Below, in pieces: positions 1-9,644 of a stretch of DNA of 64,000 nucleotides (positions are counted from its first letter, which is position 1; each line of letters opens with the position of its first letter). The notes beneath the pieces are model-generated. The model saw only the letters and a list, made by a program, of their open reading frames with translations, ran no database searches and was not told where the DNA came from. The stretch is from CBDCYS01 sp965226185 (lineage in GTDB: Bacteria; Acidobacteriota; Terriglobia; Bryobacterales; UBA6623), in assembly GCA_965226185.1 (NCBI GenBank), contig CBDDCT010000007.1, positions 310,001 to 374,000 on the forward strand, in the 5' to 3' direction. Position numbers and translations under genes: made by a program.

Positions 1-1
1 G

Positions 2-970
2 GTATTGATCGATGGCCCGATTGACGACCGCGATGCGGGTGTTGTCGAGACCGCGAAAGGCGCTTTGCTGGTCACGACCTTTACGTCGCTGGCTTACGAG
101 GAAAGGCTCCAAAAGGCGCTGGCAGCCAAGCCTGGTGACGATAACGCTTGGCCCGCCGAAAAGATTCGCCGCTGGCAAGGAGTCCATAATCGCGTGGATG
201 CCGTCCAGCGGGAAGTGGAGCTGGGCAGTTGGATGATCCGTTCAACCGACGGAGGGCGATCTTGGTCCGCGCCTTATCGCTGTCCTGTCAACAGCCCTCA
301 TGGTCCCGTCCAGCTTTCCGGCGGGCGTCTGCTGTACGCCGGGAAGCTGTTTTGGTATGGCCGAGCCGGCCAGAGCCAGGGACGCATCGGGGTTTGCGAG
401 TCGGCCGATGACGGCCAATCCTGGCGCTGGCTCGCCGAGATCCCTGCCCGCCCCGGAGACGACTTCAACGATTACCACGAGCTGCACGCGGTGGAAGCCG
501 CCGACGGCGGCATCATCGCGCATATCCGAAACCACAACAAGACCAACGAGAAGGAAACGCTGCAAAGCGAGTCTTTGGACGGCGGCAAGACCTGGTCGAT
601 GCCGCATTCGATTGGCGTGTGGGGATATCCCTCTCACTTGCTGCGTCTTGGCGACGGCCGCCTGCTGATGAGCTACGGCCACCGGCGCGGCCCTGTTGGC
701 AACCAAGCCCGCGTAAGCGAAGACCACGGCCGCACCTGGTCCGCGGCGATGAACATCTCGAGCGATGGAACGTCCACCGATTTAGGCTACCCCTCGACGG
801 TCGAGCTGGGCGACGGATCACTCCTGACGGTCTGGTACGAGCTCATGAAAAGCTCCGCCGCCGGCCTGCCGCACGACAACACGCCTGGCCGCGACGAGGA
901 ATGGTTCAAGAAGACCGGCATGCTGGCCGGCTCGGTCCTGCGGCAAGCGCGCTGGCGGATCACAGGTTAG
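2..970 (+). CDS. Sialidase/BNR-repeat exo-glycosidase, 5' end outside window
   Basis: C-terminal part of a six-bladed sialidase-type propeller. At least four Asp-box motifs (S-x-D-x-G-x-[ST]-W type) are visible: STDGGRSWSA, SADDGQSWRW, SLDGGKTWSM and SEDHGRTWSA. The frame is open to the first base, so the true start and any signal peptide lie upstream; the in-frame TTG at base 5 is not a convincing start. The family hydrolyses terminal sialic acids or related sugars on glycans, but substrate cannot be read from the sequence. A second sialidase lies at 1704-2936 on the opposite strand, so the area looks devoted to glycan use. Family assignment is strong; substrate is unknown. Confidence 0.85.
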   Translation, partial: VLIDGPIDDRDAGVVETAKGALLVTTFTSLAYEERLQKALAAKPGDDNAWPAEKIRRWQGVHNRVDAVQREVELGSWMIRSTDGGRSWSAPYRCPVNSPHGPVQLSGGRLLYAGKLFWYGRAGQSQGRIGVCESADDGQSWRWLAEIPARPGDDFNDYHELHAVEAADGGIIAHIRNHNKTNEKETLQSESLDGGKTWSMPHSIGVWGYPSHLLRLGDGRLLMSYGHRRGPVGNQARVSEDHGRTWSAAMNISSDGTSTDLGYPSTVELGDGSLLTVWYELMKSSAAGLPHDNTPGRDEEWFKKTGMLAGSVLRQARWRITG

Positions 971-1028
971 CAAGAGGGCCAAGAGAGAAACTTCATGGCA
1001 CCTCATTGGCAGACCAAAATAGCAAAGT

Positions 1029-1048
1029 TTGACAATCATTGTTATACT
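1029..1048 (+). promoter_or_regulatory. Putative extended -10 promoter and palindromic operator of parDE
   Basis: An extended -10 element TGTTATACT sits at 1040-1048, and overlapping it is a perfect 5-1-5 palindrome ACAATCATTGT at 1032-1042. ParD antitoxins are ribbon-helix-helix autorepressors that bind such short palindromes, so this is a plausible autoregulated promoter. A TTGACA at 1029 is only 8 nt from the -10 and is not a correctly spaced -35. Confidence 0.4.
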
Positions 1049-1104
1049 TCTACTGTCGAGTCGAACGCCCGTCCGGGAATTCCACCCGGGCCCAGGAAAC
1101 CGCC

Positions 1105-1371
1105 ATGAACGTCTCGCTTACACCGCAACTCGAGAAGCTGGTCAGCGACAGGGTCGAATCTGGCCGCTACAACTCCGCCAGCGAAGTGGTCAGAGAAGCT
1201 CTTCGGCTGCTTCAAGAGCGCGACGAAGTCCGCGAAGTGCAACTCCAAGGACTGCGCAGTAAGATCGCCGAAGGACTCGACTCGCTAGATCGTGGAGATT
1301 GGGTTGACGGCGAGGAGTTTTTCCAACGTTTACAGCAGCGGGAGGAGAGTTTGCAGCCAGAGCCTAGATGA
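1105..1371 (+). CDS. parD: ParD-family type II antitoxin
   Basis: 88 residues. The N-terminus is a ribbon-helix-helix DNA-binding segment (MNVSLTPQLEKLV, then SGRYNSASEVVREALRLL), the classic ParD signature; the acidic C-terminal tail should wrap and neutralise the toxin. ATG 1105 is preceded by AGGAAA about 7 nt upstream and begins exactly at the conserved N-terminus. The gene overlaps the toxin start by 4 bases (ATGA), so the two are translationally coupled. Likely autoregulated through the palindrome around 1032-1042. Short length and pairing fit the family well. Confidence 0.9.
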   Translation: MNVSLTPQLEKLVSDRVESGRYNSASEVVREALRLLQERDEVREVQLQGLRSKIAEGLDSLDRGDWVDGEEFFQRLQQREESLQPEPR

Positions 1372-1658
1372 AAACTTTCCGGCTGTCAGCCCAGGCGGCT
1401 CGCGAAGTCGAGGACATCTGGGAATACATAGCACGAGATGATGTCGCAGCAGCGCGCCGCGTTCGTCTCGAGTTCTACGACGCTTTCCAGAAACTTGCCG
1501 AGCAACCCGGTATAGGGCATACGCGTGACGACATAACGAGTCGGCCCGTACGCTTCTGGCCGGTGCGCTCCTACCTTGTCGTTTACAAACCCGGCAGCCG
1601 TCCGCTTGAGATTGTGCGAGTTGTTCATGGCGCCCGGGATCTGCCGCAGTTCCTGTAG
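1368..1658 (+). CDS. parE: ParE/RelE-superfamily toxin
   Basis: 96 residues beginning MKTFRLSAQAAREVEDIWEY, typical of ParE toxins, with the conserved helix 1-2 region, the PGIGH-R-D motif and a C-terminal strand VRSYLVVYK followed by IVRVVHGARD. ParE proteins poison DNA gyrase; the related RelE fold cleaves mRNA, and sequence alone favours ParE. The start overlaps the parD stop. A small stability or stress module, possibly a relic of mobile DNA, between two sialidase genes. Confidence 0.9.
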   Translation: MKTFRLSAQAAREVEDIWEYIARDDVAAARRVRLEFYDAFQKLAEQPGIGHTRDDITSRPVRFWPVRSYLVVYKPGSRPLEIVRVVHGARDLPQFL

Positions 1659-1703
1659 GCTCACGCGACCCGCGCGCCCACCAGGTGGACACACCCAGCC
1701 GAC

Positions 1704-2936
1704 CTACAGCCGATCCGCCCCGTCGGTCAACCACGCCAAGTCAAACCGCGCAACGGTCACATATTTCACATGAGTACCCCGGTCCGTTGGCGTACCTCGC
1801 TCGTAGATGCAGTAAATCGTCCCATCCGGACCCGTAGCGAGATCCGAATAGCCACCGACACCCGGATCAAGCGATTTCTTCACCGGCCACGTCTGACCCT
1901 CGTCATAGCTGAGCCTCACGGTCACGTTTTGTCTTTTGTAGTTACCTTGCGGCCGTTCTGGGTCGCGCGGTTCATTGCTGTCGGGATTGGCGAATAGGAT
2001 GCGGTTCTTCGTGTCGCCCGGTTGCGCCGACAGCCGAATCAGGCTGCCCATGCAAATCGGCTCCACAAGTTCGTCGTGGAATGCCGGCGCGGTCCAGCCG
2101 GTGGCGCCATCCTGGCTGTAGGAGATGGCGCGGCGGTGCTCGGGCGACTCGTTCCGGATGTTCAGCACAACGCGTCCGTCGGTCAGTTGCAAGGCCAGTG
2201 TTTCGCTGGGGTTCTTTAACTCGGGATGACGCACGGCCACGTCCCCTCGCTCCCAGGTCTTTCCATGGTCGTCGCTGTAAATGACTGAAACGATCGACGG
2301 CCGATGCGCGTGACCGCCCGTTCCATCGGAGAGCCAAACCGGCACAACCAGACGGCCGTTCTCAAGCTGGATTCCATGGCCGGGTCCGGTAGCCAGCACC
2401 TTCCAGTCGTACTCGGAACGAAATTTTTCAAAGGTGCCGGTAATGTCAACCGGCTCAGTGAAGGTCATCGCGTCGTCATCGCTGCGCATGTAGTACGCCC
2501 GAGCGTACTCGACGCAAAAAAGAAAATGGACCACCCCGTTCTTGCGATCAACAATCGGAACGATATTGTTGTAGGTCACCTCGCCCGGCTTGGCCAAGTC
2601 TTGCGCGAACGCCACCGCGTTCTGCTGGATCTCTCCCTGCACCCTCGCGATCACGCGTGGCTCTTCCCAGGTTTGGCCGCCGTCCGTGCTGCGCCGCATC
2701 ATGATCTCCTGCGTGCCCCAATCGCCGGAGGCACTCTTGCGCGCTTCGACGAACGCCAGCACGGTTCCTTTCGCGGAAACAGCAATCGCGGGCACGCGGT
2801 AGTGAGCGTAACCGCCGGTTTCGGCTTCGAAGATGTTGACTTGCTCGAATAGCGGTGGGGCGGGAGGGCTCTCAACATTTTCGCCGCAACCGGCCGATAT
2901 CACGAGCGCGAGAACCAAGAACAATGGGGGCTTCAT
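1704..2936 (-). CDS. Secreted lipoprotein exo-alpha-sialidase
   Basis: 410 residues. An N-terminal lipoprotein signal ends in the lipobox ISAGC. The RIP-like motif appears as YRVPAIAV near residue 46, followed by Asp boxes STDGGQTWEE, SDDHGKTWER and SYDEGQTWPV around the propeller. Conserved acidic and arginine positions (for example VEARK early in the protein, IRNES later) match bacterial sialidases of GH33 type. Predicted to act on glycans at the cell surface or in the periplasm. The start codon shares one base with the stop of the upstream HAD gene, so the two are cotranslated. Full length for the family. Confidence 0.9.
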   Translation of the reverse strand: MKPPLFLVLALVISAGCGENVESPPAPPLFEQVNIFEAETGGYAHYRVPAIAVSAKGTVLAFVEARKSASGDWGTQEIMMRRSTDGGQTWEEPRVIARVQGEIQQNAVAFAQDLAKPGEVTYNNIVPIVDRKNGVVHFLFCVEYARAYYMRSDDDAMTFTEPVDITGTFEKFRSEYDWKVLATGPGHGIQLENGRLVVPVWLSDGTGGHAHRPSIVSVIYSDDHGKTWERGDVAVRHPELKNPSETLALQLTDGRVVLNIRNESPEHRRAISYSQDGATGWTAPAFHDELVEPICMGSLIRLSAQPGDTKNRILFANPDSNEPRDPERPQGNYKRQNVTVRLSYDEGQTWPVKKSLDPGVGGYSDLATGPDGTIYCIYERGTPTDRGTHVKYVTVARFDLAWLTDGADRL

Positions 2937-3646
2937 CAGAAAAGTTCCTCTATTTTGCGAAAACCGGCTTCAGCCGTGCCATCCAGCAAACGATCGAACG
3001 CCCTATCGCCCAGCTCAGCCATGGAGCGCGTAAACACATTCGCCTGAAGCGCATCCCCTTTGGCCCGAACGCCGACGCTCGGCATACCCGCGCGGCGAGC
3101 GGCCTCCACTCCGGCTGCGGCGTCCTCGACAACAACACATTGCGAGGGAGGAACATCGAGCCGGGAGGCAGCAACCAGGAAAACCTGGGGATCGGGCTTG
3201 CCAACGGTTACGTCTTCGGACGCGGCAATCGCGTCAAAGTGGCTCGCGATCCCAAGCGCCTCGAGCATCACGCCGATATTGGCTCGCGGCGCGGACGAGG
3301 CGATGGCTTGCCGCCATCCGTCCAGACTCAGGCGTTTGACCCAATCGACAGCCCCCGGCAGAGAGATGCAGCCGCGGGTCCGCACGAATTGGCGAAAAGC
3401 CGCCTCCTTCGCGGCGCCGATTCGGTCCATTCGCGCCTCGGTTGCATCTTCGCCAAGCCAGCCTGCTAAAACCGTCTGGTTGCGCTGTCCGAATGTGGCA
3501 AGAAACTGATCGTGCGTGATCTCGAAACCTTCGTTCTTCATGACCTGCCGCCAGGCCAGCCAGTGATATTTCTCGCTGTCCGCCAAAGTGCCGTCGAGAT
3601 CCCAAATAACCGCGCGAGCGGTGACGCTTGAATCAGCACCGGTCAT
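2936..3646 (-). CDS. HAD-superfamily hydrolase, beta-phosphoglucomutase-like
   Basis: 236 residues from ATG 3646. HAD motif I is IWDLDGTLADS with the nucleophile Asp; motif II lies in ASSAPRANIGVM, motif III is GKPDPQVF, and motif IV is VVEDAAAGVEAARRAGM. The helical cap after motif I (YHWLAWRQVMKNEGF) places it in subfamily I, beta-PGM/phosphatase-like. It probably dephosphorylates or isomerises a sugar phosphate. A longer start (TTG 3718) would overlap the stop of the efflux pump gene, so the real start is uncertain; ATG 3646 begins closest to the conserved domain. Coupled to the sialidase downstream. Confidence 0.85.
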   Translation of the reverse strand: MTGADSSVTARAVIWDLDGTLADSEKYHWLAWRQVMKNEGFEITHDQFLATFGQRNQTVLAGWLGEDATEARMDRIGAAKEAAFRQFVRTRGCISLPGAVDWVKRLSLDGWRQAIASSAPRANIGVMLEALGIASHFDAIAASEDVTVGKPDPQVFLVAASRLDVPPSQCVVVEDAAAGVEAARRAGMPSVGVRAKGDALQANVFTRSMAELGDRAFDRLLDGTAEAGFRKIEELF

Positions 3647-3714
3647 CAGACTCACAATCAGGCTCAGAAAGTCCGCGCCGTCTTTCTGAAACTGGCATGG
3701 TTGGTTGGACCGTG

Positions 3715-6700
3715 TCAATGGTCAACCCGGCCGAATCGCCAATATGCCGCTGGCACGACGATCATGTTCAGCACGGTCGAGCTGAACAGGCCGCACAAAA
3801 CCACCAGGGCCAGCGGAGCATGAATCTCGGTGCCGGTTTCGCCCAAACCAAGGGCGATAGGTATCAGTGCGAGCCCAGTTGACATCGCTGTCATCAGGAT
3901 TGGCGCGAGGCGCTCTGACGCGCCGCGGGTCACCGCCTCTCGAAAATCAGTCACGCTCTCTTCCGCCATCAAGTGCTTGATGTGTGAGATCAGCATGATG
4001 CCGTTGCGTGTGGCTACGCCGAACAAAGTGATAAAGCCGATCAGGGAAGCCACCGACAATATGCCCCCCGCGAGAAAAACGCCGGCAACACCCCCCACCA
4101 GCGCCAGGGGAAGGTTGCACATGATGATCAGCGCGTCGCTCCAGGAACGGAAAGCCGTTGCCAGCAGGACGAGGATTAAGACGATCACAAGCCCGCCCAG
4201 CAGCACGATGCGGCGGCTCGCTTCCGCCTCGCTTTGAAACTGGCCTCCATATTCGACACGATAGCCCGGCGGCAGCTTCACTTCCCTGGCGATATGGTTC
4301 TGAATGTCATTGACCACGCCGCGCAAATCGCGGCCGGCGACGTTGCAGGAGACGACGATCTTGCGCTGCCCGTTCTCCCGCGTCACAAAGTTCGGACTGC
4401 GGTCTTCGCGGATCTCCGCGATTGCTGACAGCGGAACTTGCGCCCCCGAGGGCGTACCGATCATGGCCTGCCGGATCGTCTCCATGTCTTCTGGCCTGCC
4501 ACTTGCGGACCGGCCGCCCTCGTAGCGAACGACCAGCGGAAAAGCAACCTGCCCTTCGAGAATGGACCCGACTTCCAAGCCAAGAAACACCGTTTTGAGG
4601 GCCTCGGCCGCCGTCCCGGCCGGCATGCCGTAGCGGGCCAGGGCCTCCCGGCGGAAGCGAACGCTCACGGTAGGAATGTCGGTCTGCTGTTCCGCCGCCA
4701 AGTCGACAACGCCGGGAACGCCGCTCATCGCCTGCTCGACCTGCTTGGCCAAGGCGCGAAGCGTGTTGAGATCATCGCCGAAGATTTTGACGGCGATGTT
4801 CGAGCGTGTCCCCGAAAGCATGTGATCGATCCGATGAGAGATCGGCTGACCGATGTTGATTTGCGTTCCCGGGATCAGCGTGGCCCGCTCCCGAATCTCT
4901 TCCAGCACGTCTTCTTTCGGGCGGCCGCTCATCTCTAAACGCACGTCGATTTCCCCGGACTCCACTCCCTGCAAGTGCTCGTCCAATTCGGCCCTTCCGG
5001 TGCGGCGGCCGGTCGAGACAACCTCCGGTACATCGAGCAGGAGTTTCTCCAAAGCAGCGCCCAGACGGTCGGATTCTTCCAGGCTTGTGCCTGGGATCGT
5101 GACCGCGCTGATCGTCAGCGCCCCCTCGTTGAATTCGGGCAGGAACGAGCGTCCCATCCATCCAAAGCTCGTCACGGCGCCGGCGAGCACGATGACCGAA
5201 AACGCCATGACGATGGAGCTGTGGTCCAGGCTCCAGCGAATGACCGGCCGGTAGAGTTTTTTCAGGAAACGTATGAGAGCGGGGTCGTCCCTTTTCATCA
5301 CCGCTTTTGCGCGCGGAAGCAGATAGGAGCACAGGACCGGCGTGACGGTTAGCGCGGCGACGAGAGACGCCAACAGCGCGATGATGTAGGCGAAGCCCAG
5401 CGGGCGCAGCAGCCGGCCCTCCACCCCGGTCAGGGAGAACAGCGGCGCGAAGACCAGGATGACGATGAGAGTCGCGAAGACGACCGATCCCCGAATCTCG
5501 GTGCTGGCCTGGTAGACGACTTCGAGGGCGGAGCGCCGCTCGGCATCAGGAAGTTGCGTGTTCTGGCGCAGGCGGCGGAAAACGTTCTCCACATCAATCA
5601 CCGCGTCGTCGACAAGTTCCCCGATCGCAATCGCGAGCCCGCCCAGGGTCATGCCATTGATCGATAGCCCTAGTGCTTTGAGCCCGAGAAATGCCGCGAC
5701 CAGCGAGAACGGAATGGCAAACAAGGTAATCGCGCTGGCGCGTTTATTCGCCAGGAAGATTATGACGACTCCCGCGACCAGCAGGCCGCCGTAGCTCAGG
5801 GCCTCGGTGAGATTGGCGATGGCGATTTCGATGAAATCGGCCTGGCGAAAGACGGCGTCGTGAATCCGCATGCCGGCGGGCAGGCCCGCTTCGATATTGT
5901 CGAGCTCCCGGTCGATGACGCTCGTTAGCTCGAGTGTGTTCACTTGCGGCTGTTTACGGATACCGATCAGCACGGCCGGCTCGCCGTTGAGCCCTCCCTC
6001 CCCGCGCTTGAGCGCCTCGCCCGTCTGCACCTTGCCGAGATCTCCTATGTGAATCGGTATGGCGTTCGTTGCGCGGACGACGGTCTGGCGAATCTCATCC
6101 AGGCCGGCAAATCGGCCCATGCCCTGAATGAGATACTCCTGCCCGCCGTCCACCCGGAAGCCCGCCGAGGTGTTGGAGTTTGCCGCGGTGAGCGCGTCCT
6201 TTACTTCCGTCAGTGAAACCTGATAGGCCTTGAGCTTCTCGGGGGAGAGCAACACTTGGTACTGCTTGCGGCCGCCGCCAAGCGGTGTCACTTGGGCGAC
6301 GCCGGGGATGGCGAGAATACGCCGCCGGATGACTGTCTCGGCAATCGTTCGCAGCTCCACCGGGCCGTGCCGGTCCGAGGTAAGCGCGACGAAGAGAACG
6401 TCACCCATGACCGAGGAGATCGGTCCCAGCAGCGGCCGGCTGGTCCCGGGCGGCAAGGACGCCGCCACTACATTCAGGCGTTCGGTTACCGTCTGCCGGG
6501 CGCGATAGACGTCCTCCCCCCAGTCGAACTCGACCCAAATGATGGTCACTCCGACTGCCGTCGCCGAGCGAACCCGCCGGACGCCGGGAGCGCCGTTGAC
6601 CGCCGTCTCGATCGGGAACGTGACCAGGTACTCCATGTCCGTGGGAGCCATGCCGGGGTTATCGACGACGACGGTTACCGTTGGCGCGGTGAGGTCGGGC

Positions 6701-6816
6701 AGCACATCGACAGGGAGTTGCGTCATCGAGTAACCACCCCAGACAAGTAAGCCGGCGGTAAGCGCCAGCACCAGGGGCCGGTTGTCGAGGGACCATCGGA
6801 TCAGTGTGTTCAACAT
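3715..6816 (-). CDS. Heavy-metal efflux RND permease, CusA/CzcA family
   Basis: 1033 residues from ATG 6816, the usual length. Begins MLNTLIRWSLDNRPLVLAL (TM1), then QLPVDVLPDLTAPTVTV, a family signature. TM4 carries the acidic cluster of heavy-metal RND pumps (IGELVDDAVIDVENVFRRLR), which moves protons and distinguishes metal pumps from drug pumps. Two large periplasmic porter loops and twelve TM helices are evident. It exports monovalent or divalent metals from the periplasm through the TolC partner. Seven bases separate it from the adaptor gene, so it is part of one operon. An upstream TTG extension would overlap the adaptor stop and is not needed. Exact metal cannot be assigned. Confidence 0.95.
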   Translation of the reverse strand: MLNTLIRWSLDNRPLVLALTAGLLVWGGYSMTQLPVDVLPDLTAPTVTVVVDNPGMAPTDMEYLVTFPIETAVNGAPGVRRVRSATAVGVTIIWVEFDWGEDVYRARQTVTERLNVVAASLPPGTSRPLLGPISSVMGDVLFVALTSDRHGPVELRTIAETVIRRRILAIPGVAQVTPLGGGRKQYQVLLSPEKLKAYQVSLTEVKDALTAANSNTSAGFRVDGGQEYLIQGMGRFAGLDEIRQTVVRATNAIPIHIGDLGKVQTGEALKRGEGGLNGEPAVLIGIRKQPQVNTLELTSVIDRELDNIEAGLPAGMRIHDAVFRQADFIEIAIANLTEALSYGGLLVAGVVIIFLANKRASAITLFAIPFSLVAAFLGLKALGLSINGMTLGGLAIAIGELVDDAVIDVENVFRRLRQNTQLPDAERRSALEVVYQASTEIRGSVVFATLIVILVFAPLFSLTGVEGRLLRPLGFAYIIALLASLVAALTVTPVLCSYLLPRAKAVMKRDDPALIRFLKKLYRPVIRWSLDHSSIVMAFSVIVLAGAVTSFGWMGRSFLPEFNEGALTISAVTIPGTSLEESDRLGAALEKLLLDVPEVVSTGRRTGRAELDEHLQGVESGEIDVRLEMSGRPKEDVLEEIRERATLIPGTQINIGQPISHRIDHMLSGTRSNIAVKIFGDDLNTLRALAKQVEQAMSGVPGVVDLAAEQQTDIPTVSVRFRREALARYGMPAGTAAEALKTVFLGLEVGSILEGQVAFPLVVRYEGGRSASGRPEDMETIRQAMIGTPSGAQVPLSAIAEIREDRSPNFVTRENGQRKIVVSCNVAGRDLRGVVNDIQNHIAREVKLPPGYRVEYGGQFQSEAEASRRIVLLGGLVIVLILVLLATAFRSWSDALIIMCNLPLALVGGVAGVFLAGGILSVASLIGFITLFGVATRNGIMLISHIKHLMAEESVTDFREAVTRGASERLAPILMTAMSTGLALIPIALGLGETGTEIHAPLALVVLCGLFSSTVLNMIVVPAAYWRFGRVDH

Positions 6817-6823
6817 GGCTGTC

Positions 6824-8365
6824 CTAGTGGGTGTGCCCGTGAGCAGGCGCCTGGGATGACATGGACGCCAGCCGCACCAGATAAGCCCCCCGCGTGACGA
6901 CACGCTCGCCGGGCCGCAGCCCCGCGGTGATCTGAACCTCTCCGCCCTGGCGGTTGCCGAGCGTCACCGGGCGCCCCTCGAACGACTCACCCCCGGTTTG
7001 CACGTAAACGAGCGTTCGGCCGCTGTCATCGACAAGCGCCGACCGTGGAACAGCTGGCGCCTCAACCGATTCGGAGATGAAAAGCCGCAGGAAGGTGGAT
7101 TGGCCGATCGCCAGTTGCGGCCTCCTGTTGTCCAGCAAGTAGGTTGCCTTCAGCGTGCGCGTCGCGGGGTCCACGACCCGCGCCGTCGAGACCAGCCTGC
7201 CCACCGGCACGGAGATCTCAGACTCGGAGAGCTGGATTTCGGCGCCTTTCAGTCTTTGCAGAATGGCGGACTGCGCCTCCGGGACCGCGCCGGACACATG
7301 GACCGTGTCGGTCGCGGCGACTTCCAGGAGGGTATCGCCTTCCTCCACATGTGCTCCGTCCGTGACGGATACGGCGGTCACGACCCCCGTGAGATGAGAT
7401 CGTATGGAGAATGCGGACTGGGACTCCCTGTGAGGGTCGTCGCGCCGCGTCGCTTCGTAGTAGGCCATGCGTTCCTGGGCCGCCTTGTTGCGGGCCACGG
7501 CCACCGCCACTTGCGCTTCGGCGTCTTGCAGCCGGCGAGCCGGGATGGCTCCCACGGCCAGCAGTCTCTCGACCCGTTGCCGCTCCCTTGTGGCGGACTC
7601 CAATGCCACTCTCGCTTCGTCGAGAGGAAGCTGGAGAGCGCTACGGTTGGGGGGGCCGTCCCACAAAGGAATGATGGTGCCGAGGTTCTCTCCGACGCTC
7701 ACCGACGCCCCCAGAGTCGGCAGCCGGACGGAGGGCAGCAGGCGGCCCGAAACCGGCGCGGCTACCATCATGCGGCCTCCACTGCGCGGCTCGATCGTTG
7801 CTGGGACAACCAAACTTTCCCGCATCGGTTTGAGCCCGACAAGCTGCGTCGCGAAGTCCAGCGTCCATTGCTGCTCTTTTAAGAAGGAGATATCTCCTCC
7901 CGCCGGTCCCTCCTGCTGTGCGATTTGGAGTGCATGCATGTCTTCCTGCTCGGCGCTTACCGAGACCGGTCCCAAATCGTGGGAATCTTCGACAGCCGGC
8001 GATTGAACCTGGACTGTCATCGCGGCTGTTCCCGGCCGCGCGGGGGTGACATCAACGCCGAAGATCCCGGGCCGTGACGGACCATCCGCGGCAAATTTCT
8101 CGCTGACGCCGCCTCCATAGTCCAAGTACACTTCAACACGCCCTTCCCTCAAGGGCTGAAACGAACTCATGTCGGTCAGATGGACCGCGAAACGAGACGT
8201 CTCGCCCGCTTGAAGCGGCGGGTACTCCAGGAACAACTCGCTCTTCTCCGTCCATCGCGTGACCACGACCGGATCGAGCTCCTCGGGCACGGCGGCGATC
8301 TCGGGCGGCGGCGGACTGCCGCAAGCCGGCAGCAGCAAAATAGTGGCTAGAACGTGTACTCTCAT
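6824..8365 (-). CDS. RND efflux periplasmic adaptor (CusB/CzcB type) with extra N-terminal domain
   Basis: 513 residues with a lipoprotein-like signal (LLLPACG). Residues about 30-150 form a beta-rich extra domain seen in long CusB relatives; then a conserved linker with PATIEPRSGGRMMVAAPVSG, a coiled-coil hairpin (SATRERQRVERLLAVG), lipoyl and beta-barrel segments (HLTGVVTAVSVTDGAHVEEG) and a membrane-proximal domain. The last residues are His-rich (HGHTH), suggesting metal contact. It bridges pump and outer-membrane channel. Start overlaps the TolC stop by 4 bases. Member of the same operon as the pump. Confidence 0.93.
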   Translation of the reverse strand: MRVHVLATILLLPACGSPPPPEIAAVPEELDPVVVTRWTEKSELFLEYPPLQAGETSRFAVHLTDMSSFQPLREGRVEVYLDYGGGVSEKFAADGPSRPGIFGVDVTPARPGTAAMTVQVQSPAVEDSHDLGPVSVSAEQEDMHALQIAQQEGPAGGDISFLKEQQWTLDFATQLVGLKPMRESLVVPATIEPRSGGRMMVAAPVSGRLLPSVRLPTLGASVSVGENLGTIIPLWDGPPNRSALQLPLDEARVALESATRERQRVERLLAVGAIPARRLQDAEAQVAVAVARNKAAQERMAYYEATRRDDPHRESQSAFSIRSHLTGVVTAVSVTDGAHVEEGDTLLEVAATDTVHVSGAVPEAQSAILQRLKGAEIQLSESEISVPVGRLVSTARVVDPATRTLKATYLLDNRRPQLAIGQSTFLRLFISESVEAPAVPRSALVDDSGRTLVYVQTGGESFEGRPVTLGNRQGGEVQITAGLRPGERVVTRGAYLVRLASMSSQAPAHGHTH

Positions 8366-9585
8366 GGCAACAGCTCCTTGGCGACGGCTCGGTCGAATTC
8401 GACTTCGGCCAGCTTGGCGGTCGCCTGCAACTCCAGCAGGCGCAGCTTGGCGCGTTGAGCGACTCGGTAGGAATCCAGCAGCTCCAGAATGCCCAGCTCA
8501 CCTTCCTGGTAGGCGATTTCAGCAATCTCGCGGAGTTCTTCGGCACGCCTTCCGGACCGCGCCTGGTAGTTGCCGGCGATCTCGCGGCGCAGGCGCAGGG
8601 AGTCGTGCGCCGCGCGCACATCGGCGAGAATCCGGCTTTCGAGAATGCCTCGGCGCGCGCGCGTGCGATCCGCTTTGGCCTCGGCCAATTGCTTGTCGGC
8701 CTGCCCTTTGTTGAACAGCGGCAGATCGATCGAAACCGCCAGCACGGGGCCGCTCGCATAGCGGTCACCGATGGCCTCCCGCTTCAACCCGCCCGAGACC
8801 ACGGGGTTTGGAATGCGCAGCCGGTCGGCGGCTTCGCCTTCTAGCCGGAGCTGTTCCAAGCGCACCTTCTCGACCTGGTAATCGCTGCGAGCCACCAGGC
8901 CCTCGGCAAGAGCTTCATGAAGATCCGGCAATGCATACTCGGACTCCAGCGTCCCCCTTGCAACCAAGTTTTCCGGATTCACGCGCCCGCCAAGAAAACC
9001 AGCTAGCCGCGCCCGCGACTCGGCAATCACAGCCTCGGCATCGGCGGATTCGGTCTCCTGCTCCACGATTTCCCGCTCCGCGCGCAGACGGTCGAACTTC
9101 GATCCCTCGCCTGCTTTCTCGCGTTCGCGCAAGATGCGGACAAGCTCCTCCAATTCGCCGATGCTGTCGCGAATGGTTCGCTTTCGTTTCTGAGCGTAGG
9201 CGAGTTGATAGAACACATCGCGCAAGCGGGCTTCGATCTGGCGCAGCGCGTGGTCTGCTCCGGCCTCGGCCACCGCGATCGCCGACTCACCAGCCTGCCG
9301 CAACAAGCCCAGTCGTCCATTCACCGCTAGCGGTTGCTCGAAGAGATAGAAATCCGTTCGGCCGCCGCCCTCGAACGAAGCACTCACGGAGGGATTCGGA
9401 TAGAACGTGCCACGCCGGGATTCCGCCCGCGCTACCTCCACGCGAGCCTGCAATTCTCGGTGGTAGGGACTCTCTCGGAGAAGCTGCAGCGCCTGCCTCT
9501 CGGTCAGCTCCTGGGCGCCGGCGCTTGTCGCCAAACAGCAGACCAGAAGACTCAGGCGCATGTATACGCGTGCCCTCGCAATCAT
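8362..9585 (-). CDS. TolC-family outer membrane efflux protein
   Basis: 407 residues with a Sec signal (MRLSLLVCCLATSAGAQ). Two internally repeated OEP segments with long helices are visible (RESPYHRELQARVEVARAE; later YQVEKVRLEQLRLEGEA), each followed by the N-P-x-V/L-S strand entries (YPNPSVSASFEGG and IPNPVVSGGLKRE), the classic CzcC/CusC layout. ATG 9585 is supported by GTGAGG 7 nt upstream; an internal ATG at 9561 is the alternative. It forms the exit duct of the metal efflux pump encoded immediately downstream. Confidence 0.93.
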   Translation of the reverse strand: MIARARVYMRLSLLVCCLATSAGAQELTERQALQLLRESPYHRELQARVEVARAESRRGTFYPNPSVSASFEGGGRTDFYLFEQPLAVNGRLGLLRQAGESAIAVAEAGADHALRQIEARLRDVFYQLAYAQKRKRTIRDSIGELEELVRILREREKAGEGSKFDRLRAEREIVEQETESADAEAVIAESRARLAGFLGGRVNPENLVARGTLESEYALPDLHEALAEGLVARSDYQVEKVRLEQLRLEGEAADRLRIPNPVVSGGLKREAIGDRYASGPVLAVSIDLPLFNKGQADKQLAEAKADRTRARRGILESRILADVRAAHDSLRLRREIAGNYQARSGRRAEELREIAEIAYQEGELGILELLDSYRVAQRAKLRLLELQATAKLAEVEFDRAVAKELLP

Positions 9586-9644
9586 GATTCAACCTCACAC
9601 ACGGACCCTAAGGCCCAAAGAAGGGAAGCAGTCTTAGGCGGGAA

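Noticed and set aside
1029..1034. TTGACA as -35 of parDE
   Set aside because: Only 8 nt from the -10-like TATACT; spacing is wrong for sigma-70.
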